NCBI GenBank assembly: GCA_030589605.1
Contig: JAUUVJ010000098.1
Span: forward strand, 1-10,848
Origin: Candidatus Hodarchaeota archaeon
GTDB taxonomy: Archaea > Asgardarchaeota > Heimdallarchaeia > Hodarchaeales > Hodarchaeaceae
Direction: 5' to 3'
Length of the DNA: 10,848 bases
This document shows positions 1 through 6,057 of this stretch, piece after piece. Both the position numbers and the translations under genes were made by a program. The notes beneath the pieces are model-generated. The model was given only the letters and a program-made list of their open reading frames with translations, made no database searches and was not told the DNA's origin. Within the stretch, counting starts at the first letter, position 1, and each line of letters begins with the position of its first letter.

Positions 1-59
1 CATTTACAACAATATTAACCGATATCGCTAAAAAATATCTGGCTGAAATTTTCAGCTGA
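1..59 (+). CDS. Possible C-terminal end of an upstream gene (partial)
   Basis: Reading from base 3, the frame is open for 18 codons from the window edge and stops at TGA (57-59). It encodes FTTILTDIAKKYLAEIFS, which has the spacing of an amphipathic helix. This may be the tail of a gene running in from the left. The piece is too short to assign to any family, and an open frame of this length can occur by chance in AT-rich DNA. A palindrome with 7-bp arms (42-56, GCTGAAA-T-TTTCAGC) overlaps the end. Confidence 0.3.
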   Translation, partial: FTTILTDIAKKYLAEIFS

Positions 60-371
60 ATTTATGAGTATAGTTCTTCACACCCAAAAAATAAAGGAGA
101 GCTTTCATATCATACCGTCCCTTTTGTCCATATATAATTGACTTCCAGAGAATGAAAGAGAAATATTACCAGTTAGGAGATCAGAAAATTCCATAGAATA
201 ACGAAAACAAAGCAGATTCCTAAAATTTTAATCATCAATCCTCATGTGAAAATGATAAAAATGAGTAGAGACATTTGAAAGAGAAGAACAATTACACTGT
301 AATTCTTAAAGGATTTCAAAAGACTCTAAGCTACTAATAAAGAATCATATACATTGAAGAGAGATGATTAG
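60..371. other. AT-rich intergenic region, no gene seen
   Basis: About 310 bases without a convincing gene on either strand; the longest ATG frames seen are of the order of 15 codons. The last 60 bases should hold the promoter of the next gene: an AT-rich patch near 330-340 (CTAATAAA) is a weak TATA candidate, and GAGAGATGATT (359-369) may be a loose ribosome binding site. No CRISPR-type repeats or tRNA-like folds were seen here. Confidence 0.5.
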
Positions 372-1055
372 ATGCAAATGAAGAAAAAAATACGCGAAGC
401 ACTGGAAAAAATACCTCATAAAGAACTGGCTTACTATGTTGCACACACACGAAGCGAAAGAACCTTGGTGAAACGATTATCCTCCATTCTACAGGAAGAG
501 TTCGTTAATGATTTTATCGTTAGAAATGAATACAAAGACACAACTTTGGCAATTAAAGGTGCGGATCTTGTCGTCTTTTCCAAAAATAATAGACAAAATA
601 TTAAAATGTATGCGGAGGTTAAATGGTTACTATCCCATCATCTGATTGAAAACAGAAATTGGAAATATAACCAGAAGCCTAAGCATAATCATCATTTTAC
701 ACTTAAAAAAGATTTGAAGAAACTACTCTCAGCTAAAATTCCTGATGCAAAAAGATTATTTCTAGTATTTCTATCTCATTACCATTCATTAAATGTCCCG
801 CCTTATTGGACAGACCAAGGCCACCATAGAAATAGTTTTGCAAAGAATTCTTTGGAAATCGAAACAATTGAAGACATATTAAAACAAAGATTAATTCAAA
901 CTTTTACATCCACAGAAGGATTAACCGATTTTCCAATCAAGATTCCACAAGATCTTCAAATACCTGTAAATTCAATAACTTTGAATACAATGGAACAGAT
1001 AGAAATCAGTTTTATGTATGTGATTCTTGATTTGAATGAAATATGGTTAGATTAA
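372..1055 (+). CDS. PD-(D/E)xK-like nuclease, family unknown
   Basis: A 227-residue protein. Its middle reads as a restriction-endonuclease fold core: an N-terminal helical part (about residues 15-48, with E29 and E42/E43), then a strand with GADLVVF (D65), a short turn, and the strand YAEVKW (E82, K84). This gives D65-x16-E-V-K, the usual catalytic spacing of PD-(D/E)xK nucleases. A lysine-rich helix (K112-L119) and a hydrophobic strand (RLFLVFLSHYH, 128-138) follow, as expected for the alpha/beta core. The function is inferred from this motif only; no methyltransferase or partner subunit lies beside it, so a classical restriction-modification pair is not supported. M3 (position 378) is an alternative start. 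The gene stands alone, about 200 nt before a candidate structured RNA on the same strand. It could be a defence or DNA-repair nuclease, or a degenerate homologue. Confidence 0.6.
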   Translation: MQMKKKIREALEKIPHKELAYYVAHTRSERTLVKRLSSILQEEFVNDFIVRNEYKDTTLAIKGADLVVFSKNNRQNIKMYAEVKWLLSHHLIENRNWKYNQKPKHNHHFTLKKDLKKLLSAKIPDAKRLFLVFLSHYHSLNVPPYWTDQGHHRNSFAKNSLEIETIEDILKQRLIQTFTSTEGLTDFPIKIPQDLQIPVNSITLNTMEQIEISFMYVILDLNEIWLD

Positions 1056-1127
1056 ATTTTGATGATTACATATTAGATTCCCCTTAATTTTGGAAAAACA
1101 AAAAATGCAAAACAAACTAAAAATGAC

Positions 1128-1133
1128 TTTTTT
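1128..1133 (+). terminator. T-tract terminator candidate after the nuclease-like gene
   Basis: Six consecutive T (ACTTTTTTG) lie 73 nt after the stop of the nuclease-like gene. Archaeal RNA polymerase can terminate on such tracts without a strong hairpin. No stem was found directly before it. Confidence 0.35.
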
Positions 1134-1214
1134 GTAATTAAATTTGGATTAATCATTCTATTTGAATAATAATTCATCTAGAGAACACATTCATTTGATT
1201 GGAATCTAAATTAC

Positions 1215-1222
1215 TTTTTATT
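1215..1222 (+). promoter_or_regulatory. TATA-like box for the candidate RNA
   Basis: TTTTTATT lies about 27 nt upstream of 1246 and about 40 nt upstream of the first hairpin of the structured RNA. An archaeal start site 25-27 nt downstream would fall just before the RNA. The surrounding DNA is very AT-rich, so the match is weak support. Confidence 0.22.
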
Positions 1223-1255
1223 GACTTAGTGTAAAATTCTTAGAATAAAATAATG

Positions 1256-1427
1256 CTTCAGATGGGATACAACATCATCTAGGGACATGGAGGATCGTGT
1301 GATGAAAAATGTCACCATTCGGTCCTCTTGGAGATGGAAACCCACCAATACCTTGGTAGATAACCATCTCATAGAAATATTTTATTGAGGTACAGATGAG
1401 TGCCTCTTCCCCTCCCCCTTTTTTTTT
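1256..1427 (+). ncRNA. Candidate structured non-coding RNA with four hairpins
   Basis: This stretch is richer in G+C than its flanks, has no good reading frame, and folds by eye into four hairpins in a row. H1: AGATG (1260-1264) pairs with CATCT (1276-1280). H2: GAGGATCG (1290-1297) pairs with CGGTCCTC (1320-1327) over 8 bp with one G-U; inside it GTGATG (1299-1304) pairs with TGTCAC (1310-1315) around an AAAAA loop. H3: GAGATGG (1331-1337) pairs perfectly with CCATCTC (1364-1370); inside it ACCAA (1344-1348) pairs with TTGGT (1353-1357), leaving a 6 by 6 internal loop. H4: GAGGTAC (1387-1393) pairs with GTGCCTC (1400-1406) with one G-U. A pyrimidine tract ending in nine T follows. I recognise no known RNA: it lacks tRNA, 5S, SRP or RNase P hallmarks. 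The plus strand is inferred from the T tract. Ends are approximate. Confidence 0.55.
1403..1427 (+). terminator. 25-nt homopyrimidine tract ending in T9
   Basis: Every base from 1403 to 1427 is C or T, finishing with five C and nine T. The first four bases are the 3' arm of hairpin H4 (1387-1406). A long T run after a C-rich stretch is a good archaeal terminator and would end the structured RNA. On the other strand it is a polypurine tract. It is the longest T run noticed in the window. Confidence 0.55.
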
Positions 1428-1469
1428 AAACAAGTGTGAAAGTAAGATAAAGGGTAAAGATCTAATTGG

Positions 1470-1475
1470 AAAAAA
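1470..1475 (-). terminator. T6 tract ending the minus-strand 545-residue gene
   Basis: Six A on the plus strand give TTTTTT on the minus strand, 19 nt after the stop codon at 1494-1496. This is the likely end of the convergent minus-strand transcript. It leaves only about 40 nt between the ends of the minus-strand transcript and the candidate RNA. Confidence 0.4.
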
Positions 1476-1493
1476 GACAGGTTTTTGTACAGG

Positions 1494-3131
1494 CTATAAA
1501 TCACTAAAATTTTTTCGTTTGTTTGTCTGTTTGTTGATAACCCACGAATTTGTAGATTTATTCCAGAAATCGAGAGGAAAAAACCAAGTACCTGAAAAAG
1601 GATGTTCATTAACTTGAAACCAGATAATATCTTCATTCTCATCAAGTAATCTATTATGGAAACGAACAACTTCTGATCTATTAGGAAAGGGAATGTTAAA
1701 AAAAACTCCCTGATGATCACCAGTAAAGAAACCACCTTGGAGTATCGGAATACCAGGAAGAATTCGATCTAATACCTCATTTATCCTGTTTTCAGATCTT
1801 AAATGGATCATACAAGTAAAAAATTCAGGAAGATCAAAAGGATAAAAACCAAATAGGTCTGAAATCACTCCAGAACGAGTAAGATTTCTTAATTCTTGAA
1901 CTAAAGTGGATGATCCTATTTTAAGCTCTTTACAAACCTCTCGGTGAGTAGCTGTTGGATAAACATTGAAATGATTAATAATACGCATCTGAATCGATGT
2001 TGGCCAAAAAGGTTCTACTGATCTATTTTTGAAAGGCCAAATAATAGAACCTTCAGTATTTTCAGAAGAAGAACTATTGACTTTTAATCTCCATTGTTGA
2101 GAAGTTAAATCATAGGAATTAATATTGTAAAGGAAAAAATCATGATCGAAGGATCTTTGAAGAAGATGGACTTCCTTAGTCAAAGAGGGAAGGGTATCGT
2201 GAACAAGTGTATCTACTAAGGTTTTACCTTCAGCTGTATTTGGAACTAATAAATAATGCATCTGTTGATTATTAGATCCAATCAGTTCACTAAAAATCCA
2301 AGGATTAAGATCATCATACTCACGAAGAAATAGTGGTCCATTATTAGTAGAAAGTAGTAAAAAGTAGGGAATTAAACCGAATGAGTCATATGCTACTCGT
2401 TGTCTGGAAAAAAGAACATGATTTGAGATAAGCCATTCAAGACGACTACTCACAGTATTCTTATTCATTTGACAATAGCTTTCTAGAATTTGACGATTAT
2501 CAGATTGGAGAGAGATGATTTTTCTCACTAAGCAAATATCATTACTGCTAAGTACTTTTGGAGCAATGAAAACATACCTATGAAAATCCTTTAGAAATCG
2601 TTCAAAATCAATAGATTCAGTATCATTCTTCAAAATAACAGCTTTTTCAAACATATGTAGGAGATAACGGGCAATACGCAAACGTTGAGATTTGGTTCGA
2701 GGGGCAAGGAGTGAACGGTAATCACCAGGCACATAATATTTAAGATGACTGTAGGGAGAGGATTCCTGATCAGAGATGTTATCCCAAATATTTAAGACAA
2801 TCTTCTTATCTTTTGGAGACTTAATTTCAAATAAACACGTAAAAAAGAAAGCTAGATCTTTCACTAATGGATGGGATATAAGTTGTTTGGGAAAACTGAT
2901 CCAATAGAAAGCTAGTGAACGTTCATACTTATTTAACACACGATGGTCATTATTTGATATTTTATAATTCCGAGAAGGAGAATCAATGTATTTCTGTCTA
3001 AAAAATTGGGCAAAGGAGGGGTAATCGGTTTCTTTCAGGATATAACAACTAGAATTTTGACTGAGTAAGTGAATCGTGTCGTGAACCTTCTTTACGTTAG
3101 ACATTTTAACATCACGATAACAAGAACCCAT
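1494..3131 (-). CDS. Large protein with two winged-helix-like segments, putative regulator
   Basis: A 545-residue protein. I do not recognise the family by name. Residues 1-195 form a mixed, partly helical region with no motif I can place. Residues about 203-240 look like a helix-turn-helix (RQILESYCQMNKNTVSSRLEWL region, three helices with a recognition helix at 224-236), followed by a strand-rich segment (250-335). Residues about 378-430 form a second, clearer winged helix (QMRIINHFNVYPTATHREVC, then a recognition helix around S407-T418 and a wing at 420-430), followed by another alpha/beta segment (433-508). This repeated HTH plus alpha/beta layout resembles two Lrp/AsnC-like halves joined together; that comparison is an inference. 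The tail (531-545) is lysine- and asparagine-rich and is encoded by GTTT-type repeats. The second Met (residue 10, position 3104) is a credible alternative start. Convergent with the candidate RNA and divergent from the PH-like gene. Confidence 0.7.
   Translation of the reverse strand: MGSCYRDVKMSNVKKVHDTIHLLSQNSSCYILKETDYPSFAQFFRQKYIDSPSRNYKISNNDHRVLNKYERSLAFYWISFPKQLISHPLVKDLAFFFTCLFEIKSPKDKKIVLNIWDNISDQESSPYSHLKYYVPGDYRSLLAPRTKSQRLRIARYLLHMFEKAVILKNDTESIDFERFLKDFHRYVFIAPKVLSSNDICLVRKIISLQSDNRQILESYCQMNKNTVSSRLEWLISNHVLFSRQRVAYDSFGLIPYFLLLSTNNGPLFLREYDDLNPWIFSELIGSNNQQMHYLLVPNTAEGKTLVDTLVHDTLPSLTKEVHLLQRSFDHDFFLYNINSYDLTSQQWRLKVNSSSSENTEGSIIWPFKNRSVEPFWPTSIQMRIINHFNVYPTATHREVCKELKIGSSTLVQELRNLTRSGVISDLFGFYPFDLPEFFTCMIHLRSENRINEVLDRILPGIPILQGGFFTGDHQGVFFNIPFPNRSEVVRFHNRLLDENEDIIWFQVNEHPFSGTWFFPLDFWNKSTNSWVINKQTNKRKNFSDL
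1517..1536. repeat. Short tetranucleotide repeat (GTTT-like)
   Basis: Five units of GTYT or a close variant (GTTT, GTTT, GTCT, GTTT, GTTG) lie inside the C-terminal codons of the 545-residue gene, where they encode part of its basic tail. Slippage here would change the length or frame of the tail only. Confidence 0.5.
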
Positions 3132-3224
3132 GGTTCATTCTTAACTTTCTCTACATGCTTACTTTATTAGATATTAAATTTCAAAAGATAGCTTATTTCC
3201 TGTAATACCTAATTTAGTAAATAT

Positions 3225-3282
3225 AAACAATAGTCAACTCAAATTTGAATCTTCTCATGAAATTGAAAATTAGCTATTGTTT
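3225..3282. promoter_or_regulatory. Perfect 9-bp inverted repeat in the divergent intergenic region
   Basis: AAACAATAG (3225-3233) and CTATTGTTT (3274-3282) are exact reverse complements separated by 40 nt. A 10-bp palindrome TCAAATTTGA (3239-3248) lies between them. The repeat sits between the start of the minus-strand 545-residue gene and the plus-strand PH-like gene, just upstream of a TATA-like box at 3287. It may be an operator pair for one or both genes. AT-rich composition makes chance a real alternative. Confidence 0.35.
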
Positions 3283-3286
3283 GCCA

Positions 3287-3294
3287 TTATAAAT
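3287..3294 (+). promoter_or_regulatory. TATA box candidate for the PH-like gene
   Basis: TTATAAAT is one of the better archaeal TATA matches in the window. A start site about 27 nt downstream (near 3317) would give an untranslated leader of roughly 85 nt before the PH-like gene, containing an 11-codon upstream frame. Confidence 0.4.
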
Positions 3295-3366
3295 ATCTAA
3301 CTCTAAAATTCTAGGATATTGTTTCCCAGAAAAGCCATAGCTGGAAGTTTTAAAAGAGGAATTCCA

Positions 3367-3402
3367 ATGATAAATCTGATTATAGCGAAACCAAAGACAT
3401 AA
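3367..3402 (+). CDS. Possible 11-codon upstream ORF (leader peptide)
   Basis: ATG to TAA encoding MINLIIAKPKT. It has an AGAGGA-type ribosome binding site (about 3355-3360) and ends 1 nt before the ATG at 3404 of the PH-like gene, which has no clear site of its own. Translation of the second gene could therefore be coupled to this one. Such a short frame is easily random, so the call rests only on spacing and the binding site. Confidence 0.2.
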   Translation: MINLIIAKPKT

Positions 3403-3403
3403 G

Positions 3404-3883
3404 ATGGTAATAATGAGTCAAATGATAATGAATACACCCGAATGGGTACAACAAGATTTACAAAAGCAATTAATCGGCGATGAAATGGTAGAAACAGCAA
3501 CTGTGATTGTAAATTATCCACTAGGATTGAAAAAAGCCTATCTGGCTGTAACAAATAAAAGATTAGTAGGAATTCACAAAACCTGGTTTTCTTCAAGGAT
3601 AATAGATTCACCATTAAGAGATATAACACGAGTACAAGTAGAGGTGTCAATAAAATTAGGAAAAATAATTAAAACACTCATTTGGGGATGGTTGAGTCTC
3701 TTTCTATTCATATTGATATTCCCAGTCGTGCTAGCTATCTTAAACTTCCTTTCAATATGGGAGAAAGACCTAATTTGGACAACCAAAGGGTTTGGTAATG
3801 AGTGGGTTGGAGGAAAACGTCACTCGCTAGAAATAATACAACGAGCAATCAGAGATGTTCAACTGAGCGAAAAAAAAGAGTGA
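3404..3883 (+). CDS. Small membrane protein with a split PH-like domain
   Basis: A 159-residue protein. Residues about 29-80 resemble the start of a bacterial/archaeal PH domain: two strands, then AYLAVTNKRLVGI (45-57, the 'T(N/D)KRL' strand common in these domains), then IIDSPLRDITRVQVE (66-80, the usual 'I.l.dI..v' strand). Residues about 90-119 are a long hydrophobic stretch that should enter the membrane once or as a tight hairpin. Strands resume after it (DLIWTTKGF, 122-130), and the C-terminal helix SLEIIQRAIRDVQ (141-153) matches the helix that closes a PH fold. The membrane segment thus appears to sit inside the PH domain. The role is unknown. The start is uncertain: ATG codons at 3404, 3413, 3422 and 3428 are all in frame, and none has a strong ribosome binding site. 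Confidence 0.65.
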   Translation: MVIMSQMIMNTPEWVQQDLQKQLIGDEMVETATVIVNYPLGLKKAYLAVTNKRLVGIHKTWFSSRIIDSPLRDITRVQVEVSIKLGKIIKTLIWGWLSLFLFILIFPVVLAILNFLSIWEKDLIWTTKGFGNEWVGGKRHSLEIIQRAIRDVQLSEKKE

Positions 3884-3886
3884 GAA

Positions 3887-3907
3887 TTTCTCCTTTCTTC
3901 CCTTTTT
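3887..3907 (+). terminator. Pyrimidine/T-rich terminator after the PH-like gene
   Basis: A 21-nt run of only C and T ending in TTTTT starts 3 nt after the stop codon. This suits an archaeal T-tract terminator. There is no strong hairpin before it. Confidence 0.4.
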
Positions 3908-4024
3908 GAGAGAAGAGACTAAACCCTAAATTTATTCTACAGAGAAATTCAATCTGAAAAAAGTAGTTAAAAAATCCTTAATCAAAAATCAACAAAATAG
4001 AAAAATATATTGATAAATGGAGTG

Positions 4025-4057
4025 AGAAAAGGAACGAATCCTTTTCTAATTCTTTTT
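4025..4057 (+). terminator. Perfect 9-bp hairpin followed by a T5 run
   Basis: AGAAAAGGA (4025-4033) pairs exactly with TCCTTTTCT (4039-4047) around the loop ACGAA; AATTC and TTTTT (4053-4057) follow. It looks like an intrinsic terminator. It lies 140 nt beyond the PH-like gene and about 95 nt before the 501-residue gene, so it would insulate the latter from read-through. It could instead be a regulatory element of the following gene. Confidence 0.45.
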
Positions 4058-4142
4058 ATAAGTCGGTAAGAATTCTCCAAAAATATTTGACTGAGTAAAT
4101 GTTTTAAGTTTTATTACTGGATGAAATTTTACTAACCTAAAA

Positions 4143-4149
4143 AGGTGGG
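4143..4149 (+). promoter_or_regulatory. Ribosome binding site AGGTGGG
   Basis: AGGTGGG lies 3 nt before ATG 4153 and matches the AGGTG half of the archaeal GGAGGTGAT sequence. It fixes the start of the 501-residue protein. The same heptamer at nearly the same spacing occurs in front of cas3. Confidence 0.55.
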
Positions 4150-4152
4150 TAA

Positions 4153-5658
4153 ATGTCTTCATCATTAAGATTCTTGTCTTGTTACACTGATATTCAGTTT
4201 TTTTTACCGATACCAGATATTTTAATCTCTTCGGAATTACTTCGTCCACCACTAAACGAGATGGATTTTGGATCTCCTAATAATTTCTTCCTTTGGCTGC
4301 AAGAAATATCCACCTCTAAAAAAAGAGAGAAAAAAGCATTTTCTGCTTTTGTAAAGCATATTGGGAATTTAAAACTCAATCCACAATATACTCCATTAAA
4401 GTATAGACAACGATTCAAGGACTACTATTATTTACATAAAGGTTCGATACATCCTTTCTATCCAATAACAACGGAAACTCAGCATAATCATCTTATTGAA
4501 ACTATAACAACTGAATTTTCAATCGAAAATCCTTGTATAAAGGTTGAAATATTTCCAATTGGTTTTGTATCATTATCATTGTCCTTTATTACTTCTGATA
4601 TACCAACTGGTGATATACTGGAAAAAATAAAGCAAAAATTCTTGAAATTTATCAAAGAAATTAAACTATCAGTAATTCAAGCCTTATACCTCCCTGAAAA
4701 AGCGCAAAATGTTTTTACACAGGTAGTACCTGATTTTGGTCTAATTATTCATATTCTAAAACCATCGCAATCCTCTCAAAGACAGCTAAAATTGTCTTCA
4801 TCTTGGAAAGAGCTAGGAAAATTCAATCTAGGCAAATTTCAGATTCATCATCTTCATGAAAATCGATTCATAGCTTATCCATGGAAGCTATCTAGAACGA
4901 TTCGAAAAGATCTACTGTTTCCAATACGTTGGGCTACAGCTCTGAACAGTATATTTGATATTTTCACATTCAACATAATTAATTGGCTTTCTGATCCAAA
5001 TTTGAACCAATATGATAATTTATGGCTTGCCGTTGTTTATACACTCAATCCTCATATTCATCTACCATCTTACGAAGGAAAATCCCCCTATTTTATTCGA
5101 TCATATCAGAAAAAAATCTTTCAAAGGATGATACAATTGTATGATCTGGACAAAAAACATAACAATTTTCTTAATAGTTTGAAACATCAAGGGCCGAGTC
5201 TCGCACCGCTTGCCCATCATTCGATAATTGATTTATACCATAGAAAGATAATTGATCAAAGGTTGGGGTTAATTACAGGAATTCGTTCAAATCTGAAACG
5301 TACCTCCTCTCGTAACATTCTTTCGCTTTCTGAGACAGAAGAACAAATAATAAACGTTTTACTAAGAAAATATGGGCAAGATTATAACCAATATTTACAT
5401 CACGGAATGAAAATAGGTACAGAGGATATGGGATGTATGGTACTGAAAAAACTGGGTGAGAGACTGGGCTGGTCTGACCATAAAATCTATTCAACAGAAA
5501 AATTCAATCTCAAAAATTTAATACTTATTTTATATGAAAAAGGATTAATCAAAACAAAGACTGTTGCAAAAGGACGTATTCTTAATTGTTGTATTGATCC
5601 TCATAATGATTACATCAGAACTAGAATTGGTAAAACAATTCATAGAATCAGGAGTTAG
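4153..5658 (+). CDS. Unknown protein with probable C-terminal winged helix
   Basis: A 501-residue soluble protein I do not recognise. Visible parts: an N-terminal region (1-100) rich in aromatic residues and proline; an alternating hydrophobic strand block with a following helix (CIKVEIFPIGFVSLSLSFIT at 128-147, helix 155-178); a second strand (DFGLIIHIL, 194-202); a tryptophan- and proline-rich middle (234-310); a helix-rich part (316-385); and a C-terminal segment (about 391-482, from LSETEEQIINVLLRKYG through KNLILILYEKGLIKTKT to a strand pair) with the order of a winged-helix domain. No nuclease, ATPase or Cas6-type glycine-rich loop is visible, so I do not call it Cas6. It has its own ribosome binding site and a terminator-like hairpin upstream, and a 400-nt gap separates it from cas8b, so it is probably not in the cas operon. 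It could be a regulator or an accessory defence protein. Confidence 0.65.
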   Translation: MSSSLRFLSCYTDIQFFLPIPDILISSELLRPPLNEMDFGSPNNFFLWLQEISTSKKREKKAFSAFVKHIGNLKLNPQYTPLKYRQRFKDYYYLHKGSIHPFYPITTETQHNHLIETITTEFSIENPCIKVEIFPIGFVSLSLSFITSDIPTGDILEKIKQKFLKFIKEIKLSVIQALYLPEKAQNVFTQVVPDFGLIIHILKPSQSSQRQLKLSSSWKELGKFNLGKFQIHHLHENRFIAYPWKLSRTIRKDLLFPIRWATALNSIFDIFTFNIINWLSDPNLNQYDNLWLAVVYTLNPHIHLPSYEGKSPYFIRSYQKKIFQRMIQLYDLDKKHNNFLNSLKHQGPSLAPLAHHSIIDLYHRKIIDQRLGLITGIRSNLKRTSSRNILSLSETEEQIINVLLRKYGQDYNQYLHHGMKIGTEDMGCMVLKKLGERLGWSDHKIYSTEKFNLKNLILILYEKGLIKTKTVAKGRILNCCIDPHNDYIRTRIGKTIHRIRS

Positions 5659-6057
5659 GATGCATTCCACTTAGACAATCATAAAAAAAACATTTTACTA
5701 GCAATAATCAAATAAAGCAGATCATCAAGAGGGAATTTTGTAGAAATAATAACATAATAACAGAGAAATGTAGATAATTAATCAGTTGTAAATCATAATT
5801 AAAAGAATTAGAGAAGAATATTAGGAGATTAAATTTGAAAGTTAGATATTTAGGTAATAAAAATGGAAATAAATGATCTTTCTTCAATAATCAGAAAAAA
5901 GACTTCTAGGAAAATATCTATTGAACACAAAACTTGAGGTATTTTTAAATTGTAAGTGTAAAAAAACTAGGAAGATGTTTTTTTGTTTCATAGGATAGAT
6001 CATGCTTTTAAATCGTATGATATTTTTAAATTAGAATGGGTTTAGTGGGATTAAAAC
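5659..6057. other. Intergenic region before the cas operon
   Basis: About 400 AT-rich bases. No CRISPR repeats, tRNA-like fold or convincing gene. A 24-codon frame (5863-5937, basic and short) has no ribosome binding site and I do not call it. A T7 run (5978-5984) could end upstream transcripts. The sequence TATTTTTAAATT occurs twice (5940-5951 and 6021-6032). The cas promoter should be in the last 60 bases. Confidence 0.5.
5999..6032 (+). promoter_or_regulatory. Candidate cas operon promoter with inverted repeat
   Basis: ATCAT (5999-6003) and ATGAT (6017-6021) flank TTTTAAAT (6006-6013) almost symmetrically; allowing one mismatch the arms extend to 7 bp. TTTTAAAT could be a TATA box and the arms an operator. 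A second TATA-like tract, TTTTTAAATT (6023-6032), lies about 26-30 nt before ATG 6058; used from there, the cas8b message would be nearly leaderless, which fits the absence of a good ribosome binding site. Which box is used cannot be decided from sequence. Confidence 0.4.

Noticed and set aside
42..60. Overlapping palindromes as a terminator
   Set aside because: The arms leave a 1-nt loop, which cannot form a good RNA hairpin, and no T run follows.
1299..1330. GTGATGA as box C of a C/D guide RNA
   Set aside because: The RUGAUGA match is present, but no CTGA box D or D' follows at the right distance, and the bases are better used in the hairpin 1299-1315.
1331..1373. Hairpin H3 as an H/ACA guide RNA
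   Set aside because: It has a pocket-like 6 by 6 internal loop, but the upper stem is only 5 bp, there is no kink-turn, and there is no clear ACA box directly after the lower stem. Kept only as a remote option.
1258..1427. tRNA, 5S, SRP or RNase P RNA
   Set aside because: No tRNA T-loop, no cloverleaf, and none of the conserved SRP or RNase P motifs I know could be found.
1396..1617. 73-codon plus-strand frame over the T9 tract
   Set aside because: It runs through the terminator-like tract and antisense to the end of the 545-residue gene, and its composition is not protein-like.
5863..5937. 24-codon frame upstream of cas8b
   Set aside because: No ribosome binding site, very short and lysine-rich as expected by chance in AT-rich DNA.
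5659..6057. CRISPR array or leader upstream of cas8b
   Set aside because: No regularly spaced repeats; the only repeated word, TATTTTTAAATT, occurs twice and is simple AT-rich sequence.
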